A stretch of DNA of 64,000 bases from Rufibacter roseolus (GCF_017916365.1 NZ_JAFMSU010000003.1:1054001-1118000); one strand, 5' to 3'; positions 51,184 to 60,060 are shown, counted from the first letter of the stretch. The notes: a model not told the origin generated them from the letters alone. Translations and numbers: made by a program.

Positions 51184-51762
51184 CTAAATATATAGCTTCT
51201 TGGCCTGTATGTATTCCTGTACTTCTTCCTGCAGCAGGTAACGGGTAGATTTACCTTCCTTGAGACACTTCCGGATGAAAGTGGCCGAGATATCCAGGAG
51301 CGGAGCCGGAACCACGGTTATCTTGGCGTGGTTCTGCAAAGCCTCAGGAATCTTGGCGCTACCCGGTCTGGGATATACCAGTACCTCGTAGAGGTCCAGA
51401 ATCTGCTCGTAGTTTTTCCACTTGGGCAGGGTAGCCAGGTTGTCTTCGCCCATGATGAGCACAAACTGGTACTTAGGATACTTTTCCCTGAGATAGGTAA
51501 GCGTATCTATGGTGTAGCTGGGCTTGGGCATCCGGAACTCAATGTCGGTTACGCCAAGGTCGGCGTTATCGGCAATGGCCAGACGCACCATGTGCAGGCG
51601 GTCAAACTCATGCAACAAGCTGCTGCTGGGTTTGAACGGGTTCTGCGGGCTCACCACAAGCCAGACAGTGTCTAAGGTGGTATTGGCGGCCATGTAGTTG
51701 GCCAGGATCAGGTGCCCTATATGGATGGGGTTAAAGGATCCAAAGAGTAATCCTACCCGCAT
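51184..51762 (-). CDS. nadD: Nicotinate-nucleotide adenylyltransferase
   Basis: 192-residue nucleotidyltransferase that makes nicotinate adenine dinucleotide in NAD synthesis. GSFNPIHIGHL at residues 8-18 is the HxGH nucleotide-binding motif, and the second motif is in DISATFIRKCLKEGKS. Two bases separate it from gmk, the usual gmk-nadD pairing. Confidence 0.95.
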   Translation of the reverse strand: MRVGLLFGSFNPIHIGHLILANYMAANTTLDTVWLVVSPQNPFKPSSSLLHEFDRLHMVRLAIADNADLGVTDIEFRMPKPSYTIDTLTYLREKYPKYQFVLIMGEDNLATLPKWKNYEQILDLYEVLVYPRPGSAKIPEALQNHAKITVVPAPLLDISATFIRKCLKEGKSTRYLLQEEVQEYIQAKKLYI

Positions 51763-51764
51763 GG

Positions 51765-52349
51765 CTACACAATAGGCTCTTCTGGATAGATAAAGTCCCG
51801 CACCAGTTTCTCGGCACGGGCAAAAGCCTCTTCCAGGTTCTCGTTCACAATCACCTCATCAAACTGGTCTTCAAAGCTCAATTCAAATTTAGCCTTAAAC
51901 ACACGGCTGGAGATGCTGGAGGCTGAGTCTGTGTTGCGGGCCACCAGGCGCTTGGAAAGCTCCTCAATAGAAGGCGGTTTCACAAAGATGGCCAAGGCGC
52001 GGTCTTTGTAGAAGTTCTTCACGCTGAGACCCCCTTTGACATCCACGTCCAGAATGGCGTGCTTGCCTTCAGACCAGATGCGCTCAATCTCAGATTTAAG
52101 GGTACCGTAGAAAGCCCCCTCGTACACTTCCTCCCACTCCACGAACTCATCCTTCCCGATTTTGTCGCGGAACTCTTCTGGGGTAATGAAATAATAATCT
52201 TTGCCGTTAACTTCACTGCGGCCCCGGCGGTCGCGGGTGCAGGCTGAGATAGAGAAACTTAGCTCTGGAAGTACGTTTACTAAATGACGGACAATTGTGG
52301 TTTTGCCGGCTCCGGATGGGGCCGAAAAAATAATGATTTTACCTTGCAT
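51765..52349 (-). CDS. gmk: Guanylate kinase
   Basis: 194-residue kinase converting GMP to GDP. P-loop SAPSGAGKTT is at residues 9-18, and the guanylate-binding region is SACTRDRRGRSEVNGKDYYF. Downstream of the sigma/anti-sigma pair and upstream of nadD on the same strand. Confidence 0.96.
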   Translation of the reverse strand: MQGKIIIFSAPSGAGKTTIVRHLVNVLPELSFSISACTRDRRGRSEVNGKDYYFITPEEFRDKIGKDEFVEWEEVYEGAFYGTLKSEIERIWSEGKHAILDVDVKGGLSVKNFYKDRALAIFVKPPSIEELSKRLVARNTDSASSISSRVFKAKFELSFEDQFDEVIVNENLEEAFARAEKLVRDFIYPEEPIV

Positions 52350-52370
52350 CCAGGGTAGGAAAGCTTAATA

Positions 52371-52664
52371 CTAAGCCGTTTGGTGGATTTTTGATTTGAT
52401 GGAGTCTACTAGTGTAGCGGGAGTACCTGGTCTGCGCAGCGAGGCGTTCAGGAACTTTACAAACAACCGTTGTTTGTCAACGCTCTCAAAGCAGGGAGAG
52501 CATTCATCGGCTTTCTCAGACAGAAAAGCCTCATCTTCTTCTGTAGCTACACCTTCCAGCCACTTCTCAAAAACGCCCTGCACCTTCTCACAGTCTGGTT
52601 CATGGCTCTCATCTGAGGCGTTTGCGCCCATCAATTCATCAGTCATAGTAGTAGTCCCCATCAT
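52371..52664 (-). CDS. Putative anti-sigma factor, zf-HC2-like
   Basis: 97-residue acidic protein lying 12 bases after the ECF sigma gene on the same strand, which points to an anti-sigma factor. The CEKVQGVFEKWLEGVATEEDE start and ECSPCFESVDKQ segment match the zinc-finger anti-sigma (zf-HC2) pattern, but the usual His four positions before the Cys pair is Lys, so zinc binding may be altered. No membrane helix is present, so a soluble type. Confidence 0.7.
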   Translation of the reverse strand: MMGTTTMTDELMGANASDESHEPDCEKVQGVFEKWLEGVATEEDEAFLSEKADECSPCFESVDKQRLFVKFLNASLRRPGTPATLVDSIKSKIHQTA

Positions 52665-52676
52665 ATTAATTTCTGT

Positions 52677-53273
52677 TTAGCCATTATAGCCCATTGACTT
52701 CGCGTATTTTTCCAACTTCTCTTTCAAAAAATGCCGGGCCCGGTGAAGGCGGCTCCTTACTGTTCCTATGGGAATGTCCAGGATCTTGGCCATTTCCTCA
52801 TACGTGAACCCTTCAAGGTCACACAGGATAATCACGGTCCGGAAGTCTACCGGCAGTGAGTTCAGGGCACCCGCCACTTCATCGCCAATCAGGTCCTGCA
52901 CACTTTCCATGCGCAGGTCTGTAGTACCGCCAGAACTGTCCCCCTCTGCGTCCACGTCTTCTGAATTGTAGTAACCTTCCACCTCAGAGTAGTCTACTTT
53001 GGCGGGTTGTTTGCTCTTTTTCCGGAAGTCGTTTATGAACGAGTTCTTTAGGATGCGGAACAGCCAGGCCTTGGCATTAGTTCCGGGTTCGAAATAATCG
53101 AAGAAACGATACGCCTTGAGATAGGTCTCCTGTACCAGGTCATTGGCGTCATCTTCATCCAGGGTAAGACGGTACGCGAAGTTGTAGAGAGGCGAAATAA
53201 CCGGCATCAACTCGGCCTCAAACCGGGCGTCTTTCTCCTCTTTTGTCATTGAATTCGCTCTCTGTTCGCTCAT
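52677..53273 (-). CDS. RNA polymerase ECF-type sigma factor
   Basis: 198-residue sigma-70 family ECF factor. Region 2 (about 25-95) includes DLVQETYLKAYRFFDYF and KAWLFRILKNSFINDFR. Region 4 (about 135-190) is a helix-turn-helix with FTYEEMAKILDIPIGTVRS. An acidic linker (about 98-125) separates them. The likely cognate anti-sigma gene follows. A TATATTTG box is upstream at 53321-53328. Confidence 0.93.
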   Translation of the reverse strand: MSEQRANSMTKEEKDARFEAELMPVISPLYNFAYRLTLDEDDANDLVQETYLKAYRFFDYFEPGTNAKAWLFRILKNSFINDFRKKSKQPAKVDYSEVEGYYNSEDVDAEGDSSGGTTDLRMESVQDLIGDEVAGALNSLPVDFRTVIILCDLEGFTYEEMAKILDIPIGTVRSRLHRARHFLKEKLEKYAKSMGYNG

Positions 53274-53320
53274 TGGTCTTGATTTTGTACTTTTACACTT
53301 GGGATAAAAATACCTATACG

Positions 53321-53328
53321 CAAATATA
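53321..53328 (-). promoter_or_regulatory. Candidate -7 box (TATATTTG) for the sigma-factor operon
   Basis: TAnnTTTG on the minus strand, 48 bases before the sigma start; the -33 region is weak. Confidence 0.45.
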
Positions 53329-53441
53329 GAAATTAAATATACATAGGTACATACGAATATTAGGGCAGATGTTTACATTAACCGGTCCCAACGTCGTTTT
53401 TCGGGAATCCATCCACCTTCCTTTTTCTGTTTCCGCGCCGC

Positions 53442-54977
53442 ATGCCTCAACCTATTTCTGTTACCATACTCGCTAAAAACAGCCAGGAGTTGCTGCCGCA
53501 ATGCCTCAAGGCGCTTGCCCGGTTCCCGGAGGTTATCCTGCTGGACAACGACTCCACTGATGCCACCGTGGCCATCGCCGGTCAGTTCCCCAACGTGAAG
53601 GTCTTCCACTCGTCCTTTATCGGGTTTGGTCCGCTTAAGAACCTGGCCGCCTCCTACGCCTCTCATGACTGGGTCCTTTCCATTGACAGCGATGAGGTCC
53701 TGACACCGGAACTAGCCCAAACCATTCTCAGCCACCCCTTAGATAACGCCAAAGCCTACCGCTTCTTGCGCCACAATTTCTATGGGAAACGTTTAATCAA
53801 CGCTTGTGGTTGGGAGAATGATTATGTGCTACGCCTTTTTAACCGCAAAGTTACCTCCTTTACAGACCGCGAGGTGCACGAAGGAATCAAGACCGATGGG
53901 CTGGCGCTAGAGACCCTACCGGGCATCCTGAACCATTATTCTTTCAAGAACACAGACGAGTTACTCAGGAAACTGAACCAATACACCACGCTTTTTGCCC
54001 AGCAGAACCGGTTCCTGAAATCGTCCTCGGCCTTTAAGGCCATCTACAAAGGCTTCTGGACCTTCCTGCGCAACTATTTCCTGAAGCGGGGTTTCCTGTA
54101 CGGTTTTGAGGGGTTCCTGATTTCGGCCTGCAACGCCAACGGGGCTTTCTACAAGTACATGAAACTGCACGAGGCCAACCGCTCCATGACCACCAGCCTC
54201 ATCATCTCTACCTACAACTGGCCAGATGCGCTGGAAGTAGTTTTGAAGAGCGTGGCCTTGCAAAATGAGTTACCCGATGAGGTGATTATTGCCGATGACG
54301 GATCCCGCGCCGAGACCAAGGCAGTCATTGAGAAGTTCCAGGAAAGCTTTCCGGTGCCGCTGCGCCATTGCTGGCACGAGGATACGGGCTTTAGGCTAGC
54401 TGCTATCCGGAACAAAGCCATGGCCATGGCGAAAGGCGAATACATCCTTTCCATTGACGGTGACATGGTGCTGCACCCAGACTTTGTCAAGAGCCACAAA
54501 CGCATAGCGCGCGCCAACACCTTTATCCAGGGCAAGCGGGTGCTGCTGCAACCCGAGCTCACCAAGCAGATCCTGCAAAGCAAACAATGGCACATCACGC
54601 CTTTCACCTCCGGCATCATCAACCGTTTCAATGCCGTTTCCTCGGAAACACTGGCAAAGCTCGGCTCCAAAAAACGCCCCGACATCAAAGCCATACGCGG
54701 CTGCAACATGGCTTTCTGGCGCGCCGATGTGCTCCAGATCAACGGTTTCAACGAGGACATTGAAGGCTGGGGCCGCGAGGACAGTGAGTTTGCCATCAGA
54801 ATGCTGAACGCGGGCGTGGAGCGCCGCAACCTGCCCTTCGGCGGGGTAGGCTACCACCTGTACCACCCGGAAAATGCCCGCACCTCTCTCCCGGAGAATG
54901 ACAAGATTTTAGCCGATGCCATCGGGCAGAAAGCTAAATGGTGCAGGAACGGGATCAGCAAGTATCTTCAAGCTTAA
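53442..54977 (+). CDS. Double-domain GT2 glycosyltransferase (fusion)
   Basis: 511 residues with two complete GT2 (GT-A fold) units. Unit 1 (about 1-245) begins MPQPISVTILAKNSQELLPQ and has DSD at 82-84, resembling the WaaE/KdtX-type LPS-core transferases. Unit 2 starts at Met249 (MTTSLIISTYNWPDALEV), has DGD at 339-341 and a galactosyltransferase-like C-terminal part (ERRNLPFGGVGYHLYHPENA). The two types are usually separate genes, so this is a fusion without an intervening stop. No membrane helix. Likely acts on envelope polysaccharide. Confidence 0.88.
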   Translation: MPQPISVTILAKNSQELLPQCLKALARFPEVILLDNDSTDATVAIAGQFPNVKVFHSSFIGFGPLKNLAASYASHDWVLSIDSDEVLTPELAQTILSHPLDNAKAYRFLRHNFYGKRLINACGWENDYVLRLFNRKVTSFTDREVHEGIKTDGLALETLPGILNHYSFKNTDELLRKLNQYTTLFAQQNRFLKSSSAFKAIYKGFWTFLRNYFLKRGFLYGFEGFLISACNANGAFYKYMKLHEANRSMTTSLIISTYNWPDALEVVLKSVALQNELPDEVIIADDGSRAETKAVIEKFQESFPVPLRHCWHEDTGFRLAAIRNKAMAMAKGEYILSIDGDMVLHPDFVKSHKRIARANTFIQGKRVLLQPELTKQILQSKQWHITPFTSGIINRFNAVSSETLAKLGSKKRPDIKAIRGCNMAFWRADVLQINGFNEDIEGWGREDSEFAIRMLNAGVERRNLPFGGVGYHLYHPENARTSLPENDKILADAIGQKAKWCRNGISKYLQA

Positions 54978-55075
54978 TACTAACCAGAACAGCTATTGCT
55001 AACTTTACAAGAGAAGCATGAATCCAGCCGCTTTCATGCTTCTCCGGAATTTCCCTTCTGAGTCTACCTCTCTTT

Positions 55076-55164
55076 TGTCATCCTGAAAGGATCTTGTGGG
55101 CGAACTAGAAAAGCCTTGAATAAGCGCTACTACCGTTCGCTACCAAGATCTTTCCAAGATGACA
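55076..55164. repeat. Short inverted-repeat element (CATCCTGAAAGGATCTTG type)
   Basis: The left end, TGTCATCCTGAAAGGATCTTG then GGCGAAC, is mirrored by the right end, CGTTCGC then CAAGATCTTTCCAAGATGACA, as imperfect inverted repeats of about 30 bases. Total about 89 bases. Confidence 0.65.
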
Positions 55165-55242
55165 GTAATGGGGATTACTCATATACTTGGAGGTTGCGTT
55201 CATCCTTAGAAGGTGCGTTTATCGTCCCCAGAGCGGCAAAAC

Positions 55243-55278
55243 AAAACGCCCGGCTTCTTTACAGAAGCCGGGCGTTTT
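55243..55278. terminator. Terminator after ahcY
   Basis: 16-bp perfect stem (55243-55258 with 55263-55278) with a TTAC loop and A/T tracts on both sides. Confidence 0.92.
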
Positions 55279-55311
55279 TATGTTGTTTTCCGGAAAACAG
55301 GCCGGAAACGC
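55274..55311. repeat. Intergenic palindrome, copy m
   Basis: GTTTTTATGTTGTTTTCC and GGAAAACAGGCCGGAAAC arms, 6 bases past the ahcY stop on the minus strand and ahead of the terminator. Confidence 0.65.
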
Positions 55312-55317
55312 ATATGC

Positions 55318-56625
55318 TTAGTAGCGGTAGTACTCTGGTTTGAACGGTCCTTCCACCTCCACGCCGATGTAGGCGGCTTGCTCTGGAGACAGTTCTTCCA
55401 GTTCCACCCCGATTTTGGCCAGGTGCAGACGGGCTACTTTCTCGTCCAGGTGCTTAGGTAGGGTGTAAACCTTGTTTTCGTAAGCCTCGGCGTTCGTCCA
55501 CAGTTCAATCTGGGCCAGCGTCTGGTTAGAGAAAGAGTTTGACATCACGAATGATGGGTGACCAGTGGCACAGCCCAGGTTCACCAGACGACCTTCGGCC
55601 AGAATGATGATGTCTTTGCCGTTGATGGTGTACAGGTCCACCTGCGGTTTCACGGTGTCTTTGGTATGACCGAAGTTCTCGTTCAGCCAGGCCATGTCAA
55701 TCTCGTTGTCAAAGTGACCGATGTTGCAGACAATGGTTTTGTCTTTCATGGCCTGGAAGTGCTCGGCGCGGATGATGTTGAAGTTACCGGTAGCGGTTAC
55801 CACAATGTCAGCCTCAGGAATGGCATTCTCCATTCTGCGTACGGCAAAACCATCCATGGCAGCTTGAAGGGCGCAGATGGGGTCAATTTCTGTTACGATC
55901 ACGCGGGCACCGGCACCACGCAATGAAGCGGCAGAACCTTTTCCTACGTCACCGTAACCAGCCACTACGGCTACTTTACCAGCCATCATCACGTCAGTAG
56001 CTCTTCTGATAGAGTCTACCAATGATTCTTTACAGCCGTATTTGTTATCGAATTTAGACTTGGTCACGGAGTCGTTCACGTTGATAGCAGGCATCAATAA
56101 AGTGCCGTTTTTCATACGCTCGTACAGACGGTGAACGCCGGTAGTGGTTTCTTCAGACAAACCTTTGATGCCGGCGGCTAACTCTGGATATTTGTCAAAC
56201 ACCATGTTGGTCAGGTCACCACCATCGTCCAGGATCATGTTCAACGGTTTGCGGTCTTCGCCGAAGAACAAAGTCTGCTCAATGCACCAGTCAAACTCCT
56301 CGGCGTTCATGCCCTTCCAGGCGTACACCGGGATACCGACAGCAGCGATAGCAGCTGCGGCGTGGTCCTGGGTAGAAAAGATGTTGCAGGAAGACCAGGT
56401 CACCTCAGCACCCAAAGCAGTCAGGGTCTCAATCAACACGGCCGTCTGGATGGTCATGTGCAAGCAACCCGCAATACGGGCACCCGCCAATGGCTGGCTT
56501 GCGCCATACTCCTCACGGATAGCCATCAGACCTGGCATCTCAGCCTCGGCCAGTTTAATTTCTTTTCTTCCCCACTCAGCCAGGGAAATATCTTTTACTT
56601 TGTAAGGCAAATACGTTTCTACCAT
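55318..56625 (-). CDS. ahcY: Adenosylhomocysteinase
   Basis: 435-residue NAD-dependent enzyme that splits S-adenosylhomocysteine into adenosine and homocysteine. The NAD-binding Rossmann motif is [20 protein letters not shown], and the C-terminal end PFKPEYYRY carries the Lys-Tyr that reaches the neighbouring subunit. The start at 56625 ([10 protein letters not shown]) is chosen over 56655 because the promoter -7 box lies between them. No SAH or SAM riboswitch was seen upstream. Confidence 0.97.
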   Translation of the reverse strand: MVETYLPYKVKDISLAEWGRKEIKLAEAEMPGLMAIREEYGASQPLAGARIAGCLHMTIQTAVLIETLTALGAEVTWSSCNIFSTQDHAAAAIAAVGIPVYAWKGMNAEEFDWCIEQTLFFGEDRKPLNMILDDGGDLTNMVFDKYPELAAGIKGLSEETTTGVHRLYERMKNGTLLMPAINVNDSVTKSKFDNKYGCKESLVDSIRRATDVMMAGKVAVVAGYGDVGKGSAASLRGAGARVIVTEIDPICALQAAMDGFAVRRMENAIPEADIVVTATGNFNIIRAEHFQAMKDKTIVCNIGHFDNEIDMAWLNENFGHTKDTVKPQVDLYTINGKDIIILAEGRLVNLGCATGHPSFVMSNSFSNQTLAQIELWTNAEAYENKVYTLPKHLDEKVARLHLAKIGVELEELSPEQAAYIGVEVEGPFKPEYYRY

Positions 56626-56652
56626 TGTAGTTAAGGTTTTACTGTAGAAATG

Positions 56653-56683
56653 CAAAGGTACAGAAAATGTTTATCTTACTCAA
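56653..56683 (-). promoter_or_regulatory. ahcY promoter
   Basis: Minus strand: TTG, 20 bases, TACCTTTG (56660-56653), 28 bases before the ahcY start. Good fit to the Bacteroidota consensus. Confidence 0.7.
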
Positions 56684-56724
56684 TTTTCTGCACTTTAGCT
56701 ATACCAGATTTGCTTTAAAGCACC

Positions 56725-56755
56725 GTGCCACCTGCCTTGATAAGACAGGTGGCAC
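56725..56755 (-). terminator. Terminator after the DUF4397 gene
   Basis: GTGCCACCTG / CAGGTGGCAC stem with an inner CTT/AAG pairing. Only a weak T stretch follows, so efficiency is uncertain. Confidence 0.65.
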
Positions 56756-56775
56756 AGCAAAGCTCAGCTCTCTGC

Positions 56776-57471
56776 TTAATTGTTCATAATCACGCCGGCT
56801 CCCAGCGTATTGGTGTTGCCAGACGGAGGGTTCAGGAACCCCTGGGCATAAACCGTGTAGATTTTACCAGCCTGCAGGTTCAGAGTGGCCGTTACGGCTG
56901 CCACGTCAGTGCCTACGGGCTGCACCTCCAAAGTATAGCTTCCGGCATTCACCGGCGTGAAAGCCGTGCCTTCCTTAAACTCGATGTCAGAGAAGAGGTT
57001 ATTCTCACCCTGCACCACAACATCCACGCCAGGCGCATCCGGCGAAAGGTGCACGAACCGCACGTGTGCCCGACCGCTGGCCGGAGCCGTCAAGTCATCT
57101 ACCAACACCACCGGGGTAAGACCAGAGAGCGGACCAGCCGCGAAGACTGAATAATTCTTGTCTTTCTCCAGCGTCACATTGGCATCTATGACCGGACTGC
57201 CCATTCCGGCCCCGGCGGCGGTCACTTTGATGTTCCTTGAACCGGCAGGAAGGGTCAGATAACCCGTATTGTTTGGGTAATTCAGAGCCGAAGTATTGGC
57301 TTTTGTTCCGTCTACATACAAATCCACTCCCGGAGCATTGGGCGAAGCATGCACCACCAGCACCCGGGCCTCCTCGGTCAGCATTTCCGAAGCGTCATCG
57401 TCATCATCGCAGCTCGTGAGGAATAGCACGGGCAAAACGGCGAGTAGGGTAAGTTTCATCCATTTCTTCAT
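56776..57471 (-). CDS. DUF4397 domain lipoprotein
   Basis: 231-residue cell-envelope lipoprotein. Signal peptide with Cys21 in FLTSC, followed by five Asp, a pattern often seen on surface-exposed Bacteroidota lipoproteins. Two DUF4397 repeats: HASPNAPGVD at 41-50 and HLSPDAPGVD at 141-150, exactly 100 residues apart, suggesting an internal duplication of an immunoglobulin-like domain. Function unknown; likely an adhesion or structural part. Confidence 0.88.
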   Translation of the reverse strand: MKKWMKLTLLAVLPVLFLTSCDDDDDASEMLTEEARVLVVHASPNAPGVDLYVDGTKANTSALNYPNNTGYLTLPAGSRNIKVTAAGAGMGSPVIDANVTLEKDKNYSVFAAGPLSGLTPVVLVDDLTAPASGRAHVRFVHLSPDAPGVDVVVQGENNLFSDIEFKEGTAFTPVNAGSYTLEVQPVGTDVAAVTATLNLQAGKIYTVYAQGFLNPPSGNTNTLGAGVIMNN

Positions 57472-57597
57472 AGCTGTACTTCACTTAAGTAAAAACTAAC
57501 TTATTTACAGATAGAACCAGTTCACCAACTCTATGTTTAAGATTTTTACATAAAACATTAAACAAACCTATTTACCCCACACCCTTCTGCAATTCCG

Positions 57598-57605
57598 TAT
57601 CTTTG
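57598..57605 (+). promoter_or_regulatory. Candidate -7 box (TATCTTTG)
   Basis: TAnnTTTG, 23 bases upstream of the ATG at 57629. The -33 region has only TTTA at 23 bases. Confidence 0.5.
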
Positions 57606-57628
57606 CCTATCCACGCCCGAGCCGTTTT

Positions 57629-58816
57629 ATGCGTATTTTCACCATTGAAGAGCAAAAGTTCATCCTGGACCACCAACAGCAAGACACTGCCCAACTCATG
57701 TTGCAGGCGAAGCGTTTTGCTCCCCTGCCGGTCCCGGAATTAGTGCAGCAGATAAAGTCCCGTCAAAAGGCGCAGCAAAAGCTCCCTACCTGGGCAAAGC
57801 ACCCGCAAACCATTTTCCCGGTTTCTCTTTCGGTTGAACAGAGCTCTTCTGAAGATACAGCTGCCTATAAGGCAACCCTGGTGCAGGGACAGACGCTGGT
57901 GGACCTGACCGGCGGATTTGGAGTGGACAGCTATTACTTCGCCAGGAGTTTCGGTCAGGTGATCCACATTGAGCAGAACCAGGAACTGCAGGAAATAGCC
58001 AGTTATAATTTCAAGTTGCTGGGCGCGGAGAACATCCAAAGCCTTTCTACCACCGCTGAAGAGTATTTGCAACGCATGGATACATCAGTGGATGTCATCT
58101 ACCTGGACCCGGCTCGCCGCGGCCAGAGCCAAGAACGGGTTCACCTGCTGCAGGACTGCACGCCAGACGTATTGGGCTTGCTGCCTTTGCTGCTGCAGAA
58201 AAGTAAAGCGGTGCTCTTGAAGACCGCCCCCATGCTGGACATTGATCTGGCGTTGCAGCAGTTGAGCCACGTTGCCCAGGTGTGGGTTATAGCCGTGCAG
58301 AACGAATGCAAAGAAGTACTCTACCTTCTGAAGCCCGAGGCCATGGAACCGCCTCTCCTCACTACCGTCAATCTCTTGGCGCACCAGGAAGCCCAGCCGC
58401 TCAGCTTCACGAAACAACAGGAAGAGAACGCTGCTGTTACCTATTCAGAGCCCCAGCGGTATCTGTATGAGCCCAATACGGCTTTGCTTAAAGCCGGCGC
58501 CTACAAGTGGCTTTCTGAGAAATACGGCGTACACAAACTCCAACGCAACAGCCATCTCTACACCTCAGAAGAACTGCAACCGGCATTTCCGGGCCGGATT
58601 TTTGAAATCATTGGTAAACCGAAGGCCAATACCAAGGAACTGCAGCTACTACTTCCCGATAAAAAAGCCAACATCACCGCGCGCAACTATCCGCTTACCG
58701 TGGCGCAGCTCCGGGATAAGGTAAAATTGAAGGAAGGCGGAGACGATTATCTTTTCGCCACCACCGATCTGCATAACAAACCCATTCTGCTGCTCTGCCG
58801 GAAAGCCGGGGTTTAG
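57629..58816 (+). CDS. Class I SAM-dependent methyltransferase with THUMP-like domain
   Basis: 395-residue protein of the PG_1098 type. An N-terminal helical part (about 1-60), a Rossmann methyltransferase with the SAM-binding DLTGGFGVDSYYFARSFG loop and the catalytic-region DPARRG at 160-165, then a ferredoxin-like linker and a C-terminal THUMP-like domain (about 320-390). The architecture points to methylation of a structured RNA, probably tRNA or rRNA, but the target is not known to me. Monocistronic with its own -7 box. Confidence 0.85.
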   Translation: MRIFTIEEQKFILDHQQQDTAQLMLQAKRFAPLPVPELVQQIKSRQKAQQKLPTWAKHPQTIFPVSLSVEQSSSEDTAAYKATLVQGQTLVDLTGGFGVDSYYFARSFGQVIHIEQNQELQEIASYNFKLLGAENIQSLSTTAEEYLQRMDTSVDVIYLDPARRGQSQERVHLLQDCTPDVLGLLPLLLQKSKAVLLKTAPMLDIDLALQQLSHVAQVWVIAVQNECKEVLYLLKPEAMEPPLLTTVNLLAHQEAQPLSFTKQQEENAAVTYSEPQRYLYEPNTALLKAGAYKWLSEKYGVHKLQRNSHLYTSEELQPAFPGRIFEIIGKPKANTKELQLLLPDKKANITARNYPLTVAQLRDKVKLKEGGDDYLFATTDLHNKPILLLCRKAGV

Positions 58817-58879
58817 TTGTAAGCTGTAGATAAATGTGTACTCAGCCATTCATGTATATTCAGTCATTCAGATAAATGA

Positions 58880-58926
58880 AAGCAAAAGCCCTCGCCGGAA
58901 ATAGAGTCCAGCGAGGGCTTTTGCTT
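58880..58926. terminator. Bidirectional terminator
   Basis: 16-bp stem (58880-58895 with 58911-58926) ending in AAAAGC / GCTTTT. Serves the convergent methyltransferase and glycosylase genes; it touches the glycosylase stop codon. Confidence 0.88.
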
Positions 58927-59552
58927 CAGACCGGGTAGACAGGCTTGGCTTTGCTCACCCAGCGGCTGCCTTTGAGGCTGAATCGCCAGGGCAGCAGCGC
59001 ATCGGCGCCAGCATAGGCCACCCCCACCCGTGGACCAGCTATAATCTGCTCCTCCGGCACAGTCACGCCCCGGTCTTCAAACCAGATTTCGTCTCCAGAT
59101 AAATCAATGCCGTTGTGCAGGGTGGAAATGCCCAGCGCTTGCGTGACCAGCCCAGGTCCGGCGGTGAGGCGAGGCTCTACTTTAGCAAGCCCTCGGCGGA
59201 GTTGCATTTCCCCTATTCCCTCCAAAGGCTCGATGGCCCTGATGAGCACGGCATCGGCAGTGCCTTCCACGTTGGCCACAATGTTGAACAGCGAATAGAT
59301 GCCGTAGATGAGGTACACGTAAGCCACGCCGCCCTGCTGGTACATGATCTGGGTGCGTTTGGTGCGCCGGCCCAGGTGGGCGTGGCAGGCGGCGTCTGAA
59401 GTACCGGAGTACGCCTCGGTTTCCACTACCATGCCGCCGGTGAGCACGCCGTCAAAAGAAGAAAAAAAGTACTTGCCAATCAGGTCGCGGGCGATGGTGA
59501 CCACGTCTGGCCGGGTATAGAAATCAGGGGTAAGCTTTTGTTGGAAGAGCAT
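58926..59552 (-). CDS. 3-methyladenine DNA glycosylase (AAG/MPG family)
   Basis: 208-residue base-excision repair enzyme removing alkylated purines. VETEAYSGTSDAACHAHLGR contains the catalytic Glu, with YVYLIYGIYSLFNIVAN and RAIEPLEGIGEM typical of the MPG fold. The start at 59552 (MLFQQKLTPDFYT) is chosen; the open frame extends to 59699 but that part overlaps the next gene out of frame. Confidence 0.93.
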   Translation of the reverse strand: MLFQQKLTPDFYTRPDVVTIARDLIGKYFFSSFDGVLTGGMVVETEAYSGTSDAACHAHLGRRTKRTQIMYQQGGVAYVYLIYGIYSLFNIVANVEGTADAVLIRAIEPLEGIGEMQLRRGLAKVEPRLTAGPGLVTQALGISTLHNGIDLSGDEIWFEDRGVTVPEEQIIAGPRVGVAYAGADALLPWRFSLKGSRWVSKAKPVYPV

Positions 59553-59562
59553 AAACAGACAG

Positions 59563-60021
59563 CTATTGGCGGATGAAGACTTCGGTGGCGCCATCGGCGA
59601 TGACGTTGCTGATGACCAGCGTGTTTTCGCCGCAGAACCAGAACTGGTAACCCACCGGCGGCAGGCTCTGCCCCACCAGCTTGAAGGATTTGCGCTCACC
59701 CTGCAGTTTGCCGTTCACGTGCTCTTCAAACTCGCCGTTTTCATAAAAAGTCAGGGTTTTGGCTTCACCTATCTGCTCCCCGGTCAGGAACTCGTCTTCC
59801 TGGGCGCCCATGTAATTGGTCTGGAGGCCGCGCAGCTCCCATTTGCCTTGTAACTGTGAGACCGCCGTAGCCGAATCTGTGGTGGTAAACTCACAAAGAG
59901 CCACCGCGGTATCCTTGTTTTCTTCTTTGGGTGAGGAGGTCTCTGCAGGTTTTTCACCGTTGCCTTGGCAACTGGCCAGAGAAGCGCCCAGTATCAGAAG
60001 CGCCGCATATATCTTTTTCAT
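59563..60021 (-). CDS. Small lipoprotein, possibly lipocalin-like
   Basis: 152-residue lipoprotein with Cys18 in SLASC, then a short Glu/Lys/Ser-rich linker and a strand-rich domain of about 100 residues beginning VSQLQGKWELRGLQT, which looks lipocalin-like. A later Cys in WFCGEN may pair with Cys43. Ten bases upstream of the glycosylase gene and likely co-transcribed with it. Exact family not recognised. Confidence 0.65.
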   Translation of the reverse strand: MKKIYAALLILGASLASCQGNGEKPAETSSPKEENKDTAVALCEFTTTDSATAVSQLQGKWELRGLQTNYMGAQEDEFLTGEQIGEAKTLTFYENGEFEEHVNGKLQGERKSFKLVGQSLPPVGYQFWFCGENTLVISNVIADGATEVFIRQ

Positions 60022-60060
60022 AGTAGGGTCAGTTTTAACCTTGGCAAGAACGCAAAAAGA

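Larger units (their letters stand above)
54978..55317. other. Intergenic region between the glycosyltransferase and ahcY
   Basis: 340 bases. It holds a repeat element (55076-55164), a terminator (55243-55278) and palindrome copy m (55274-55311). Confidence 0.75.

Noticed and set aside
56626-56724. SAM or SAH riboswitch upstream of ahcY
   Set aside because: The leader is about 25 bases by the promoter position and has no conserved core of either class.
59553-59699. N-terminal extension of the DNA glycosylase
   Set aside because: It overlaps the small lipoprotein gene in another frame and has a Trp/Ser/Arg-rich composition unlike the family.
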